Shown here in pieces: positions 7,248-13,376 of a stretch of 29,034 nucleotides of DNA (its first letter is position 1; each line of letters starts with the position of its first letter). The notes below the pieces were generated by a model. It was not told the DNA's origin. It did not search any database and saw only the letters and a program-made list of their open reading frames with translations. The DNA is taken from contig QULU01000048.1 of NCBI GenBank assembly GCA_003481775.1, positions 1 through 29,034 on the forward strand. The letters run 5' to 3'. The DNA comes from Clostridiaceae bacterium OM02-2AC. Its GTDB lineage: Bacteria; Bacillota_I; Bacilli_A; Erysipelotrichales; Erysipelotrichaceae. The position numbers and the translations under genes were made by a program.

Positions 7248-7276
7248 ATTATAATATAAAACCGCACATCTGTGAA
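7248..7276 (-). promoter_or_regulatory. Near-consensus promoter of the small membrane protein / GNAT unit
   Basis: On the minus strand -35 TTCACA (7276 to 7271), a 17-nt spacer and -10 TATAAT (7253 to 7248). It lies right after the stop of the nuclease-fold gene, with no clear terminator between, so read-through from the rapZ run is also possible. Confidence 0.75.
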
Positions 7277-7293
7277 TGTAAAAGCGTAAAAAC

Positions 7294-7848
7294 TTACCCT
7301 GCTTCGGCCTCTGTCTGTTCTTTTTCCACAGGCCGCTGCTTCTTTTTGCGTCTGTGCAGCATATACAGCAGCATGAGCAGCCAGAGCAGCACAGCAGCAC
7401 CGAAATACAGCGGACCGACAAGTGCCGGATGGCTTTTGGTTTTTACTTCGGCAGGCTTTGCCATCGTCTGTGTAGCATCATAGGCACTTTCCAGACGCTT
7501 TTCATACGTATATTCCGGATTGCGGATCATGGGATAGGCGTGCCCCTGCTTCATCAGCTCCTCCTGTACCAGCTTATCATCGGCAAACAGATATACGGGA
7601 ACCGGCTCTTCGATCTTGCTGGAAGGATCAATTTCAAAGCGGATGGATTTCGCATCCTCCAGCAGCTCACAGGTTTCCTGCCAGCCCTCTTCCTTTGTTA
7701 TTTTCGTATTGAACAGAGATACTCTGAATTCACTGTCCTGACTTTTCAACACAATCTGATCCTGCGTGCAGCTAACCAGCTTTGCGGAGTAGCTCGTCGC
7801 ATGCAGGAAAGGAAAAAGTGCAAACATCATAAATAGTCTTAATTTCAT
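7294..7848 (-). CDS. Membrane-anchored staphylococcal-nuclease-fold protein, probably inactive
   Basis: An upstream GTG at 7872 is in frame, but AAGGGTGA lies just before the ATG at 7846-7848, which I take as the start (184 residues). The N-terminus is a signal-like helix (MKLRLFMMFALFPFLHATSYS). The middle follows the SNase pattern: FRVSLFNTKIT, then PVPVYLFADDKLVQEELMKQGHAYP, then a Y-x3-L-x2-A-x3-A ending. Against S. aureus nuclease the RLLLVDTPE segment reads RVSLFNTKI, so the first arginine is kept but the metal-binding Asp and catalytic Glu are lost. The YGR segment holding the second catalytic Arg is also gone. A C-terminal membrane helix (about 145-162) and a KRKKKQ-type basic tail follow. 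It is the last gene of the rapZ-yvcK-whiA run, 37 nt after whiA. A structural or ligand-binding role outside the membrane is inferred. Confidence 0.8.
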   Translation of the reverse strand: MKLRLFMMFALFPFLHATSYSAKLVSCTQDQIVLKSQDSEFRVSLFNTKITKEEGWQETCELLEDAKSIRFEIDPSSKIEEPVPVYLFADDKLVQEELMKQGHAYPMIRNPEYTYEKRLESAYDATQTMAKPAEVKTKSHPALVGPLYFGAAVLLWLLMLLYMLHRRKKKQRPVEKEQTEAEAG

Positions 7849-7885
7849 AAGATCACCCTTTATAGTCTGCACTTTCTATTCGATT

Positions 7886-8824
7886 TTATTCCTTGCGGTA
7901 CTGATCTGCCAGTTCCCGCAGCTTTGCGAGCCGATGCTTCATGCCGGATTTGGATATCGTTTCATTGAATTCCTCCGCACAATATTCACACAGCTCATTC
8001 AGGCTGGCTTCCGGCAGCTGCTTTCTGGCATATGCGACATGCTGAAGCTTTTCCGGAAGGCTGTCCAGCGTACGATAGGTCTCAATCCACTGGATATCCT
8101 CCAGCTGTTTTTTTCCGGCCGTTATGCTTTTCATTTCATTTGCCAGCTCACAGTTGTCCAACCGTGTTAAAGAGTTCATGAAATCTCGCTGAATCCGACT
8201 GTCCTCAAAGGTAAATACCGCATCACTGGCACCTACACAGCGCAGAAAGTCACTGATTTTATCACTGGCCTTCAGATAGACAACCTCCTGATTCCGACGC
8301 CGGATCTGTTTGGCAGGAAGATCAAAGCGCTGCATCAGCTTCCATATGAATTTTGCCAAATCCACATTCTGGGTACTGATTTCCAGATGGTAATTGGATT
8401 TGCTTGGAGAATTCACTGACCCTCCGGCCAGAAACGCACCCGCCAGATATGCTCTTGCACAGCATTCCTTGCGTACCATCTTGCTGGAGGGATGATTTTG
8501 AAGTCCGCGCTCTGTCATAATTTCCAAATCACGAAGAATTTCCATCGCCTTGTTTTTCACACGGATTACATAGATATTGTTTTTCTTCAGCTTCATCTTT
8601 TTTATGACAGAAAGCTGTGTATCCACCTGATACAGCTCCTTCAAAAAGCGAAATACGCGCTTGGCAGTATTGGCATTTTCCGTCTTTACCGTCAGATGCA
8701 TACCTTCCGATGTAAAATTCATCGTAGAGCACATCTGCAAGACAGCTGTCAGCTCCGCTTTCATGCAGCAGGGATGCAGCTCATTGGCCGCAATCTGCGA
8801 TTTTACTTCTGTTGTAAACGACAT
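7886..8824 (-). CDS. whiA: DNA-binding protein WhiA
   Basis: A 312-residue WhiA, the family's usual size. It starts MSFTTEVKSQIAANE. A LAGLIDADG-homing-endonuclease-like N-terminal domain follows, with the recognisable AYLAGAFLAGGSVNSPSKS at about 125-143 (the endonuclease active residues are not kept in WhiA generally). The C-terminal helix-turn-helix includes LPEASLNELCEYCAEEFNETI and GMKHRLAKL. WhiA is a sporulation regulator in actinomycetes and affects chromosome segregation and division in Firmicutes. It lies 2 nt after yvcK (stop 8827, start 8824) with AAGGATG overlapping the yvcK end, so the two are translationally coupled. No HPr-like crh gene follows, unlike the order in Bacillus; the nuclease-fold gene takes that place. 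Confidence 0.97.
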   Translation of the reverse strand: MSFTTEVKSQIAANELHPCCMKAELTAVLQMCSTMNFTSEGMHLTVKTENANTAKRVFRFLKELYQVDTQLSVIKKMKLKKNNIYVIRVKNKAMEILRDLEIMTERGLQNHPSSKMVRKECCARAYLAGAFLAGGSVNSPSKSNYHLEISTQNVDLAKFIWKLMQRFDLPAKQIRRRNQEVVYLKASDKISDFLRCVGASDAVFTFEDSRIQRDFMNSLTRLDNCELANEMKSITAGKKQLEDIQWIETYRTLDSLPEKLQHVAYARKQLPEASLNELCEYCAEEFNETISKSGMKHRLAKLRELADQYRKE

Positions 8825-8826
8825 TT

Positions 8827-9774
8827 CTATTCATCCTTACTGTTTATAATTTCTCCGAGAACATCCCGAATTTTATTTGAATCATGGCGAATCAGATCAT
8901 CATCGAAGTTCAACACATCCCGATATAAAATTTGATAGGAATGCTCCTCCTGTGCAACCCGTACAGGTTCACTTCCCATATCCTTATATTTTTCAAGAAT
9001 ATGACGCTGGGCACGGTTGTTGTGCGTGATTACGATATCCACCGCCTCCGGAAAGGAGTGCTTCTGTATTGCCGCAACATGGTCCTCCAGTGTGAAATCA
9101 TCCGTTTCTCCCGGCTGGGTCATGGCATTGCAGAAGTAAATCTTTTTTACCGGATTGCTGCGCAGCTGCTCCACAACGCCGTCAACGATCAGATTCGGCA
9201 TAATACTGGTATACAGACTTCCGATACCGTATACGATGACATCTGCCTCATGTATTGCCTGCAGAGCTTCTCTTGTCGGCTCCACACGCTGCTGATAGAA
9301 CACCTTTTCTATCCGGTTGTTGAAGTTTGGAATATTGCTTTCTCCACGCACAATCGTTCCATCCTCCATCACGGCATACAGGGTGATGACCTGCAGTGAG
9401 CTAGGAATGATCTGTCCCTTTACGTTGAGAAACTTTGAGAATGTACGGATGGCTTCCATAAAGCTTCCGGTTGTTTTTGTCATAGCGGTCAGGATCAGAT
9501 TTCCCAGATTGTGTCCGCCGACATCATCACATTCTCCGTCAAATCGATAGTTCATAAGAGACGTAAAGATACTCTCCTCCTCCGCCATAGCGCACATGAC
9601 ATTACGTACGTCCCCCATGGCAGGAATATGAAACTGACGTCGGATCCGCCCGGTGCTTCCCCCGTCATCCGCTACCGTGACAATGGCTGTCAGATTGATA
9701 TTCTCAATCTGCTTCATACCACGCAGCATAACAGATAAACCAGTCCCTCCGCCGATTACGACTACATTTTTCAT
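8827..9774 (-). CDS. yvcK: YvcK-family gluconeogenesis/cell-shape factor
   Basis: A 315-residue member of the CofD-like YvcK family. The N-terminal MKNVVVIGGGTGLSVMLRG holds the nucleotide-binding loop. VADDGGSTGRIRR, DVRNVMCAMA, GGHNLGNLILTAM and DVIVYGIGSLYTSIMPNL are the family's hallmark blocks. YvcK binds UDP-sugars and is required for growth on gluconeogenic carbon sources and for correct peptidoglycan synthesis in Bacillus and Listeria, acting at the inner face of the membrane. It sits between rapZ and whiA with gaps of 4 and 2 nt, the conserved order. Nothing unusual in the residues was seen. Confidence 0.96.
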   Translation of the reverse strand: MKNVVVIGGGTGLSVMLRGMKQIENINLTAIVTVADDGGSTGRIRRQFHIPAMGDVRNVMCAMAEEESIFTSLMNYRFDGECDDVGGHNLGNLILTAMTKTTGSFMEAIRTFSKFLNVKGQIIPSSLQVITLYAVMEDGTIVRGESNIPNFNNRIEKVFYQQRVEPTREALQAIHEADVIVYGIGSLYTSIMPNLIVDGVVEQLRSNPVKKIYFCNAMTQPGETDDFTLEDHVAAIQKHSFPEAVDIVITHNNRAQRHILEKYKDMGSEPVRVAQEEHSYQILYRDVLNFDDDLIRHDSNKIRDVLGEIINSKDE

Positions 9775-9778
9775 TCGG

Positions 9779-10633
9779 TCAGCCTACTTTCTTATCTCTG
9801 TGTGATTTATAGCAATGATACTGGTCCCGATAGTGAGAATACAGCCAGTTGGTGACAGACACGCTTCGGTGGTGCCCTCCGGTACAGCCGATTCCCACGG
9901 TTAAATGATTTTTCTTTTCATTTTTATACTGGATGAATACATAGTCCAGAAAGCTTTTCAGATGACGGATAAATTCCTTCGTCTGATCAAAGCTCATGAC
10001 ATAATCATAGACCGGAGCATCATCGCCAGTCTGTTCACGCAGCTCCTCTATATAATATGGATTTGGCAGAAATCTGACATCAAAAACGAGGTCTACATCC
10101 ATCGGTACACCATGCTTAAAGCCAAAGGATACAAAGGAAATCGAGAAGACCTGCTTGCTGTTGAGTGACAGCTTTTCCATCAGCACACTTTTCAAGCCAT
10201 GCTGATCCATCATGGTTGTGTCGATATGAAGAACCGCACGCTCATTCAGCGCGTTGAACATATCACGTTCCACTTCAATGGCCTCCTCCAGTGTATTCGC
10301 TTTGGAGAACATCATCATCGGGTGATGGCGTCTTGTGAATTTATAGCGCAGCAGCAGTTTTTCATTGGATGCGTCCAGAAAAACCACACGTACATTTACA
10401 TCTATATTCTCAAAATACTGCAGAAATTTCGGATAATCAATCGCAGTCGTTGCCAGAGCGATATTGCTGTAGCGCGGATCCGGCTTGGCGTTGATGATCT
10501 TTCCCAGAGATTCCAGCAGCTGCACGGGGAAATTATCAATGCAGTGATACCCCATATCCTCCAGAATACCCATGGCTGTCGTTTTACCGGCTCCTGACAT
10601 TCCTGTTATCAATACTACGTTCTGTTCGTTCAT
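9779..10633 (-). CDS. rapZ: RapZ/YvcJ P-loop nucleotide-binding protein
   Basis: The longest frame begins at a GTG at 10642, but GAGGTGG stands 5 nt before the ATG at 10631-10633, so I place the start there (284 residues). The N-terminus MNEQNVVLITGMSGAGKTTA contains Walker A (GMSGAGKT, 11-18). IDNFPVQLLESL and the C-terminal VGIGCTGGHHRSV, which forms the second nucleotide/ligand site, are diagnostic for RapZ/YvcJ. In E. coli RapZ directs RNase E to the GlmZ small RNA and senses glucosamine-6-phosphate. In Bacillus, YvcJ is a nucleotidase-like protein tied to competence and cell-envelope metabolism. It is first in the rapZ-yvcK-whiA-nuclease-fold run. Its promoter must be in 10634-10920; I could not pick one confidently. 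Confidence 0.96.
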   Translation of the reverse strand: MNEQNVVLITGMSGAGKTTAMGILEDMGYHCIDNFPVQLLESLGKIINAKPDPRYSNIALATTAIDYPKFLQYFENIDVNVRVVFLDASNEKLLLRYKFTRRHHPMMMFSKANTLEEAIEVERDMFNALNERAVLHIDTTMMDQHGLKSVLMEKLSLNSKQVFSISFVSFGFKHGVPMDVDLVFDVRFLPNPYYIEELREQTGDDAPVYDYVMSFDQTKEFIRHLKSFLDYVFIQYKNEKKNHLTVGIGCTGGHHRSVSVTNWLYSHYRDQYHCYKSHRDKKVG

Positions 10634-10642
10634 TGCTACCAC

Positions 10643-10926
10643 CTCATATCATAAGTTTACCACAGCATACAGGTGTGCGCCAGTTTTTAAACAAAAATAT
10701 AAGAATGTGGTGCTTTCTTTCTGCACATATGAGAAAAGCAGATACATACATATATCCGATTTTCGTTCACGTAGTGCTTTGTCTGTCTGCCCGTCTTTTG
10801 CCTGTCCTGCAGGAGCTGTTTCCTGCCGCAGGCTTACAAAGGTTTTCTTAGCGTATTGCAGGGGAGCGTAAAACAGCCATAAGCAAAGCTGTTCTCCTGT
10901 TTGCTTGTGTAGTTTCAAGCTTGCAC
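10643..10926. other. Intergenic stretch between rapZ and the nucleoside operon control region
   Basis: About 280 nt with no convincing gene. A minus-strand frame (10649-10942) lacks a ribosome binding site and overlaps operators. AACAGC near 10873 and GCTGTT near 10889 can pair, inside a wider GGAG/CTCC pair, but without a T-run. The rapZ promoter should be here; TATGCT preceded by TG on the minus strand near 10668 is a possible -10, with no good -35. Confidence 0.45.
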
Positions 10927-10940
10927 CGAAAGCGTTTACC
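10927..10940 (+). promoter_or_regulatory. cre-like site 1 upstream of the nucleoside operon
   Basis: CGAAAGCGTTTACC differs from the cre consensus TGWAARCGYTWNCW at the first and last positions. It lies about 110 nt before the start of transcription and is the outermost of five such boxes. Confidence 0.5.
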
Positions 10941-10951
10941 ACAAGTTGTCA

Positions 10952-10965
10952 TGTAAGCGTTTTAA
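10952..10965 (+). promoter_or_regulatory. cre-like site 2 upstream of the nucleoside operon
   Basis: TGTAAGCGTTTTAA keeps the central CG and most of the consensus, with a mismatch near the 3' end. It is 25 bp downstream of site 1, centre to centre, and 30 bp upstream of the LacI-type operator. Confidence 0.5.
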
Positions 10966-10981
10966 TGTTGCCATAACAATA

Positions 10982-10999
10982 TGGTAAAACGTTTTATCA
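10982..10999. promoter_or_regulatory. LacI-family operator, upstream copy
   Basis: TGGTAAAACGTTTTATCA, one base short of a perfect palindrome and one base different from the copy at 11048-11065. It lies just upstream of the -35. Its centre is 66 bp from that of the downstream copy, so looping across the promoter is possible. Confidence 0.7.
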
Positions 11000-11005
11000 A
11001 AATTG

Positions 11006-11034
11006 TTGACAACGCTTTCACTCCGTGATATTAT
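11006..11034 (+). promoter_or_regulatory. Sigma-A-like promoter of the nucleoside operon
   Basis: -35 TTGACA (11006-11011), a 17-nt spacer and -10 TATTAT (11029-11034), near consensus, start about 11041. It drives GNAT, rbsK, nucleoside hydrolase and transporter. It is boxed in by operators on both sides and overlaps a cre-like site. Confidence 0.85.
11007..11020 (-). promoter_or_regulatory. cre-like site 3 overlapping the -35
   Basis: On the minus strand TGAAAGCGTTGTCA, one mismatch from the cre consensus. It covers most of the -35 hexamer and part of the spacer, a position where CcpA-HPr(Ser-P) would exclude RNA polymerase. Confidence 0.6.
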
Positions 11035-11047
11035 ACCCTCGTAAACG

Positions 11048-11065
11048 TGATAAAACGTTTTATCA
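11048..11065. promoter_or_regulatory. LacI-family operator, downstream copy
   Basis: TGATAAAACGTTTTATCA is a perfect 18-bp palindrome with central CG, starting about 7 nt after the expected start of transcription and ending at the ribosome binding site of the first gene. The likely binder is the LacI-type protein encoded at 14886-15896. Confidence 0.8.
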
Positions 11066-11079
11066 AGGAGATGAAAGAC

Positions 11080-11511
11080 ATGAGGTTCCTTTGTAAGGAT
11101 AATGCGCTTACCGCATCCATCTACATTGACTTGCGTAAGAAAGTGGATTTCAAAGAATACAGGAAAGAGGATGTGGAAACGGCGATTGCCAATTCCCTGT
11201 ACTCCGTTGTGGTATTTGATGATAAGCGTCCCATCGGCATTGCCCGCATCGTCGGAGACGGCAGGATTGCCTTCTTTATCAAGGATGTGGTGGTGGATCC
11301 TGAATATCAGAAGAACCGGATAGGAAATCTTCTGATGCAGAAGCTGCAGGAGTATCTTGCAGGTGCAGCCTGTGAGGGGGCCTACATCGGTCTCATGTCC
11401 ACACCAAACTGTGTTCCCTTCTATAAAAAGCATGGCTTTCTGGAACGTCCATGCGATGGAATGGGGCCGGGGATGGTGAAATTTTATGATCCCTGTGAGG
11501 TGAGAAAATGA
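11080..11511 (+). CDS. GNAT-family N-acetyltransferase, first gene of the nucleoside operon
   Basis: A 144-residue single-domain GNAT. A GTG at 11047 is in frame, but it lies inside a LacI-type operator and has no ribosome binding site. AAGGAG at 11065-11070 serves the ATG at 11080. Motif A reads FIKDVVVDPEYQKNRIGNLLM and motif B ends with GLMSTPNCVPFYKKHGF; both are intact. It is transcribed first from the heavily regulated promoter at 11006-11034, and its stop overlaps the ribokinase start (ATGA at 11508-11511), so its production is coupled to ribose/nucleoside catabolism. The acceptor is unknown. Acetylation of an amine-bearing nucleoside or base breakdown product, or detoxification, are guesses. 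An acetyltransferase at the head of such an operon is not something I can explain from known pathways. Confidence 0.9.
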   Translation: MRFLCKDNALTASIYIDLRKKVDFKEYRKEDVETAIANSLYSVVVFDDKRPIGIARIVGDGRIAFFIKDVVVDPEYQKNRIGNLLMQKLQEYLAGAACEGAYIGLMSTPNCVPFYKKHGFLERPCDGMGPGMVKFYDPCEVRK

Positions 11512-12425
11512 AAAAAGTGATTGTATTAGGTAGTTTAAACATGGATCTGACCATACAGTGTGTCGATCTTCCAAAGAACGGGGAGACCATCAACGGATCT
11601 GATTTCTTTGTTAATCCGGGTGGTAAGGGGGGCAACCAGGCGGTAGCTGCTGCCAAGCTGGGAGCCGAAACGCATATGATTGCCAATATCGGAAATGATG
11701 TGTTTGGAGAACAGCTGCTGGAGGCACTACAGGGTTATGGTGTTCATACCGAAGGCGTTTTCCGTGATGCGCATGAAACCAGTGGCGTTGCAATGATTAT
11801 CCGAAGCCATGGAGATAACCGTATTATTCTAGGAAATGGTGCCAACCATACGCTGCCGGAAGCGGCCTTCGTGGAAATGCTGCAGAAGCTGGCGCAAAAG
11901 GACGATATCTTCCTGACACAGCTGGAAAATGATTACCCCCTGGTAAGAACAGCATTGCAGCAGGCAAAGCAGGCTGGCATGTACACGATTTTAAATCCCG
12001 CACCTGCCCGTGTTCTGGACAGTGATGTGTATGAGCATCTGGATCTGATTGTTGTAAATCAGAGTGAATGCGAGCTGTTGACAGGGATTTATCCAAGTGA
12101 TGAGGAGTCCTGCATGGAAGCCATGCACAGCTTTGAAGCAAGAGGTGTGGATGCGCTTATCACGCTTGGAACACACGGCAGTATGTGCAACGCCTTTGGT
12201 CGATATCTGTTTGTACCGGCGCAAAAGGTGGAAACCGTTGACACTACAGGAGCCGGAGATTCCTTTATCGGAGCACTCTGCAGCTGCCTGTCAAGGGATG
12301 TGGATATGAAGGAAGCCATGGAATTTGCGACCAGAGTTGCGGCACTCACCGTAACACGCAGAGGTGCACAGACATCCATCCCATATAAAACGGAAGTAGA
12401 GAACTACTTCAAGGAGGAAAACTGA
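11508..12425 (+). CDS. rbsK: Ribokinase
   Basis: PfkB-family sugar kinase of 305 residues, typical of ribokinase. MKKVIVLGSLNMDLTIQC and NGETINGSDFFVNPGGKGGNQAVAAAKLG (38 onward) are the substrate-binding and first PfkB signatures. DTTGAGDSFIGAL at 245-257 is the second, with Asp251 as the catalytic base. NLAPAP-like ILNPAPAR and VVNQSECELLTG are also ribokinase blocks. It phosphorylates ribose to ribose-5-phosphate for the pentose phosphate pathway. The start overlaps the GNAT stop, with GAGGTGAG upstream, and the next gene starts one base after its stop. Ribose would come from the nucleoside hydrolase encoded next. A deoxyribokinase or another PfkB specificity is possible but less likely in this context. 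Confidence 0.94.
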   Translation: MKKVIVLGSLNMDLTIQCVDLPKNGETINGSDFFVNPGGKGGNQAVAAAKLGAETHMIANIGNDVFGEQLLEALQGYGVHTEGVFRDAHETSGVAMIIRSHGDNRIILGNGANHTLPEAAFVEMLQKLAQKDDIFLTQLENDYPLVRTALQQAKQAGMYTILNPAPARVLDSDVYEHLDLIVVNQSECELLTGIYPSDEESCMEAMHSFEARGVDALITLGTHGSMCNAFGRYLFVPAQKVETVDTTGAGDSFIGALCSCLSRDVDMKEAMEFATRVAALTVTRRGAQTSIPYKTEVENYFKEEN

Positions 12426-12426
12426 T

Positions 12427-13347
12427 ATGAAGAAACGTCCGATCATCATTGATACCGATCCGGGTATTGATGACGCACTTGCCATTGCCATTGCATTATT
12501 CTCAGAGGAGCTGGATGTCCGTCTGATTTCAACCGTTGCAGGTAATGTCGGTCTGGATAAAGTAACCTACAACGCGCTGCGCCTGTTGAAATACTTCGAG
12601 CGTGAGGATGTTGCGGTAGCTGTAGGTGCTGATCGTCCACTGATTCGTGAATTTGAGGACGCCAGCAGCGTACACGGAAAAAGCGGTATGGAGGGCTTTG
12701 ATTTTGAAGAGCCGACACAGCAGCCCTTAAAGGAAAATGCCGTTGATGCTATGCGCAATGTCATCATGAACAGCAGCGAGCCGGTAACTCTGGTTCCGAT
12801 TGCACCCCTGACCAATATCGCGCTGCTGTTGAAGACCTACCCTGAGGTGAAGCAGAATATCCGTGAAATCGTCCTCATGGGAGGTAGTGCTAGTCGCGGC
12901 AACAAGGGTGTTATGGCGGAGTTCAACATCGCATTGGATCCGGAAGCCGCACATATGGTATTCCACAGCGGTGTAAAGCTGACTATGGTTGGGCTGGATG
13001 TCGGATTAAAGGCTCTGGTATTACCGGAAGACAGTGAAGAAATTCGCACGATGAACAAAACCGGGGAAATGGCATACTGCCTGTTTAAGAAATACCGCGG
13101 GGGAAGCTTTCACACCGGGCTGAAAATGTATGATGCAACCGCGATTGCCTATCTGTTGAAGCCGGAGCTGTTTGAGGCGGTGGAAACGTATCTGGATGTG
13201 GAGCTGCATGGCACGATGACGGCCGGCTGTACGCTGGTTGATCTGAAGGGCTATTTAGGGAAAGAGCCAAATGCCACAGTTTGTCTGGATATCGACGGAG
13301 CTGCATTCCGTACATGGTTCAAAGAAGCCATTAAAAAGTGTAGATAG
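12427..13347 (+). CDS. Ribonucleoside hydrolase (IUNH family) with His-to-Tyr change in the active site
   Basis: A 306-residue inosine-uridine-preferring nucleoside hydrolase. The N-terminal DTDPGIDDALAIAIAL supplies the Ca2+-binding aspartates (Asp11, Asp15, Asp16). SVHGKSG (His83), VPIAPLTNIALLL, VLMGGSASRGNKG and AEFNIALDPEAA are further family blocks. It splits nucleosides into ribose and base, in the cytoplasm. At the late HD motif, where the characterised enzymes have a catalytic His next to the Ca2+-ligand Asp, this protein has Tyr235-Asp236 (LKMYDATAIAYLLKPELF). This histidine protonates the leaving base in several members, so the specificity or base-activation route may differ. AGGAGG at 12412-12417 serves the ATG. 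It is in the operon with ribokinase upstream and a transporter 29 nt downstream. Confidence 0.93.
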   Translation: MKKRPIIIDTDPGIDDALAIAIALFSEELDVRLISTVAGNVGLDKVTYNALRLLKYFEREDVAVAVGADRPLIREFEDASSVHGKSGMEGFDFEEPTQQPLKENAVDAMRNVIMNSSEPVTLVPIAPLTNIALLLKTYPEVKQNIREIVLMGGSASRGNKGVMAEFNIALDPEAAHMVFHSGVKLTMVGLDVGLKALVLPEDSEEIRTMNKTGEMAYCLFKKYRGGSFHTGLKMYDATAIAYLLKPELFEAVETYLDVELHGTMTAGCTLVDLKGYLGKEPNATVCLDIDGAAFRTWFKEAIKKCR

Positions 13348-13376
13348 AATGTAAAATATAAAAGGAGAGAACACAT

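Noticed and set aside
7354..7836. Plus-strand 160-codon frame opposite the nuclease-fold gene
   Set aside because: Antisense shadow, no ribosome binding site; the minus frame has a signal-like start, family pattern and operon position.
10649..10942. Minus-strand 97-codon frame upstream of rapZ
   Set aside because: No ribosome binding site, mixed composition, and its start runs into the cre-like box at 10927-10940.
11047..11079. Upstream GTG start for the GNAT gene
   Set aside because: The GTG lies in the LacI-type palindrome a few bases from the start of transcription; the ATG at 11080 has AAGGAG at proper distance.
10936..11574. Long minus-strand frame (212 codons) opposite the GNAT gene
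   Set aside because: It is opposite a clear GNAT with intact motifs and coupling to rbsK; the antisense frame covers the promoter and operators.
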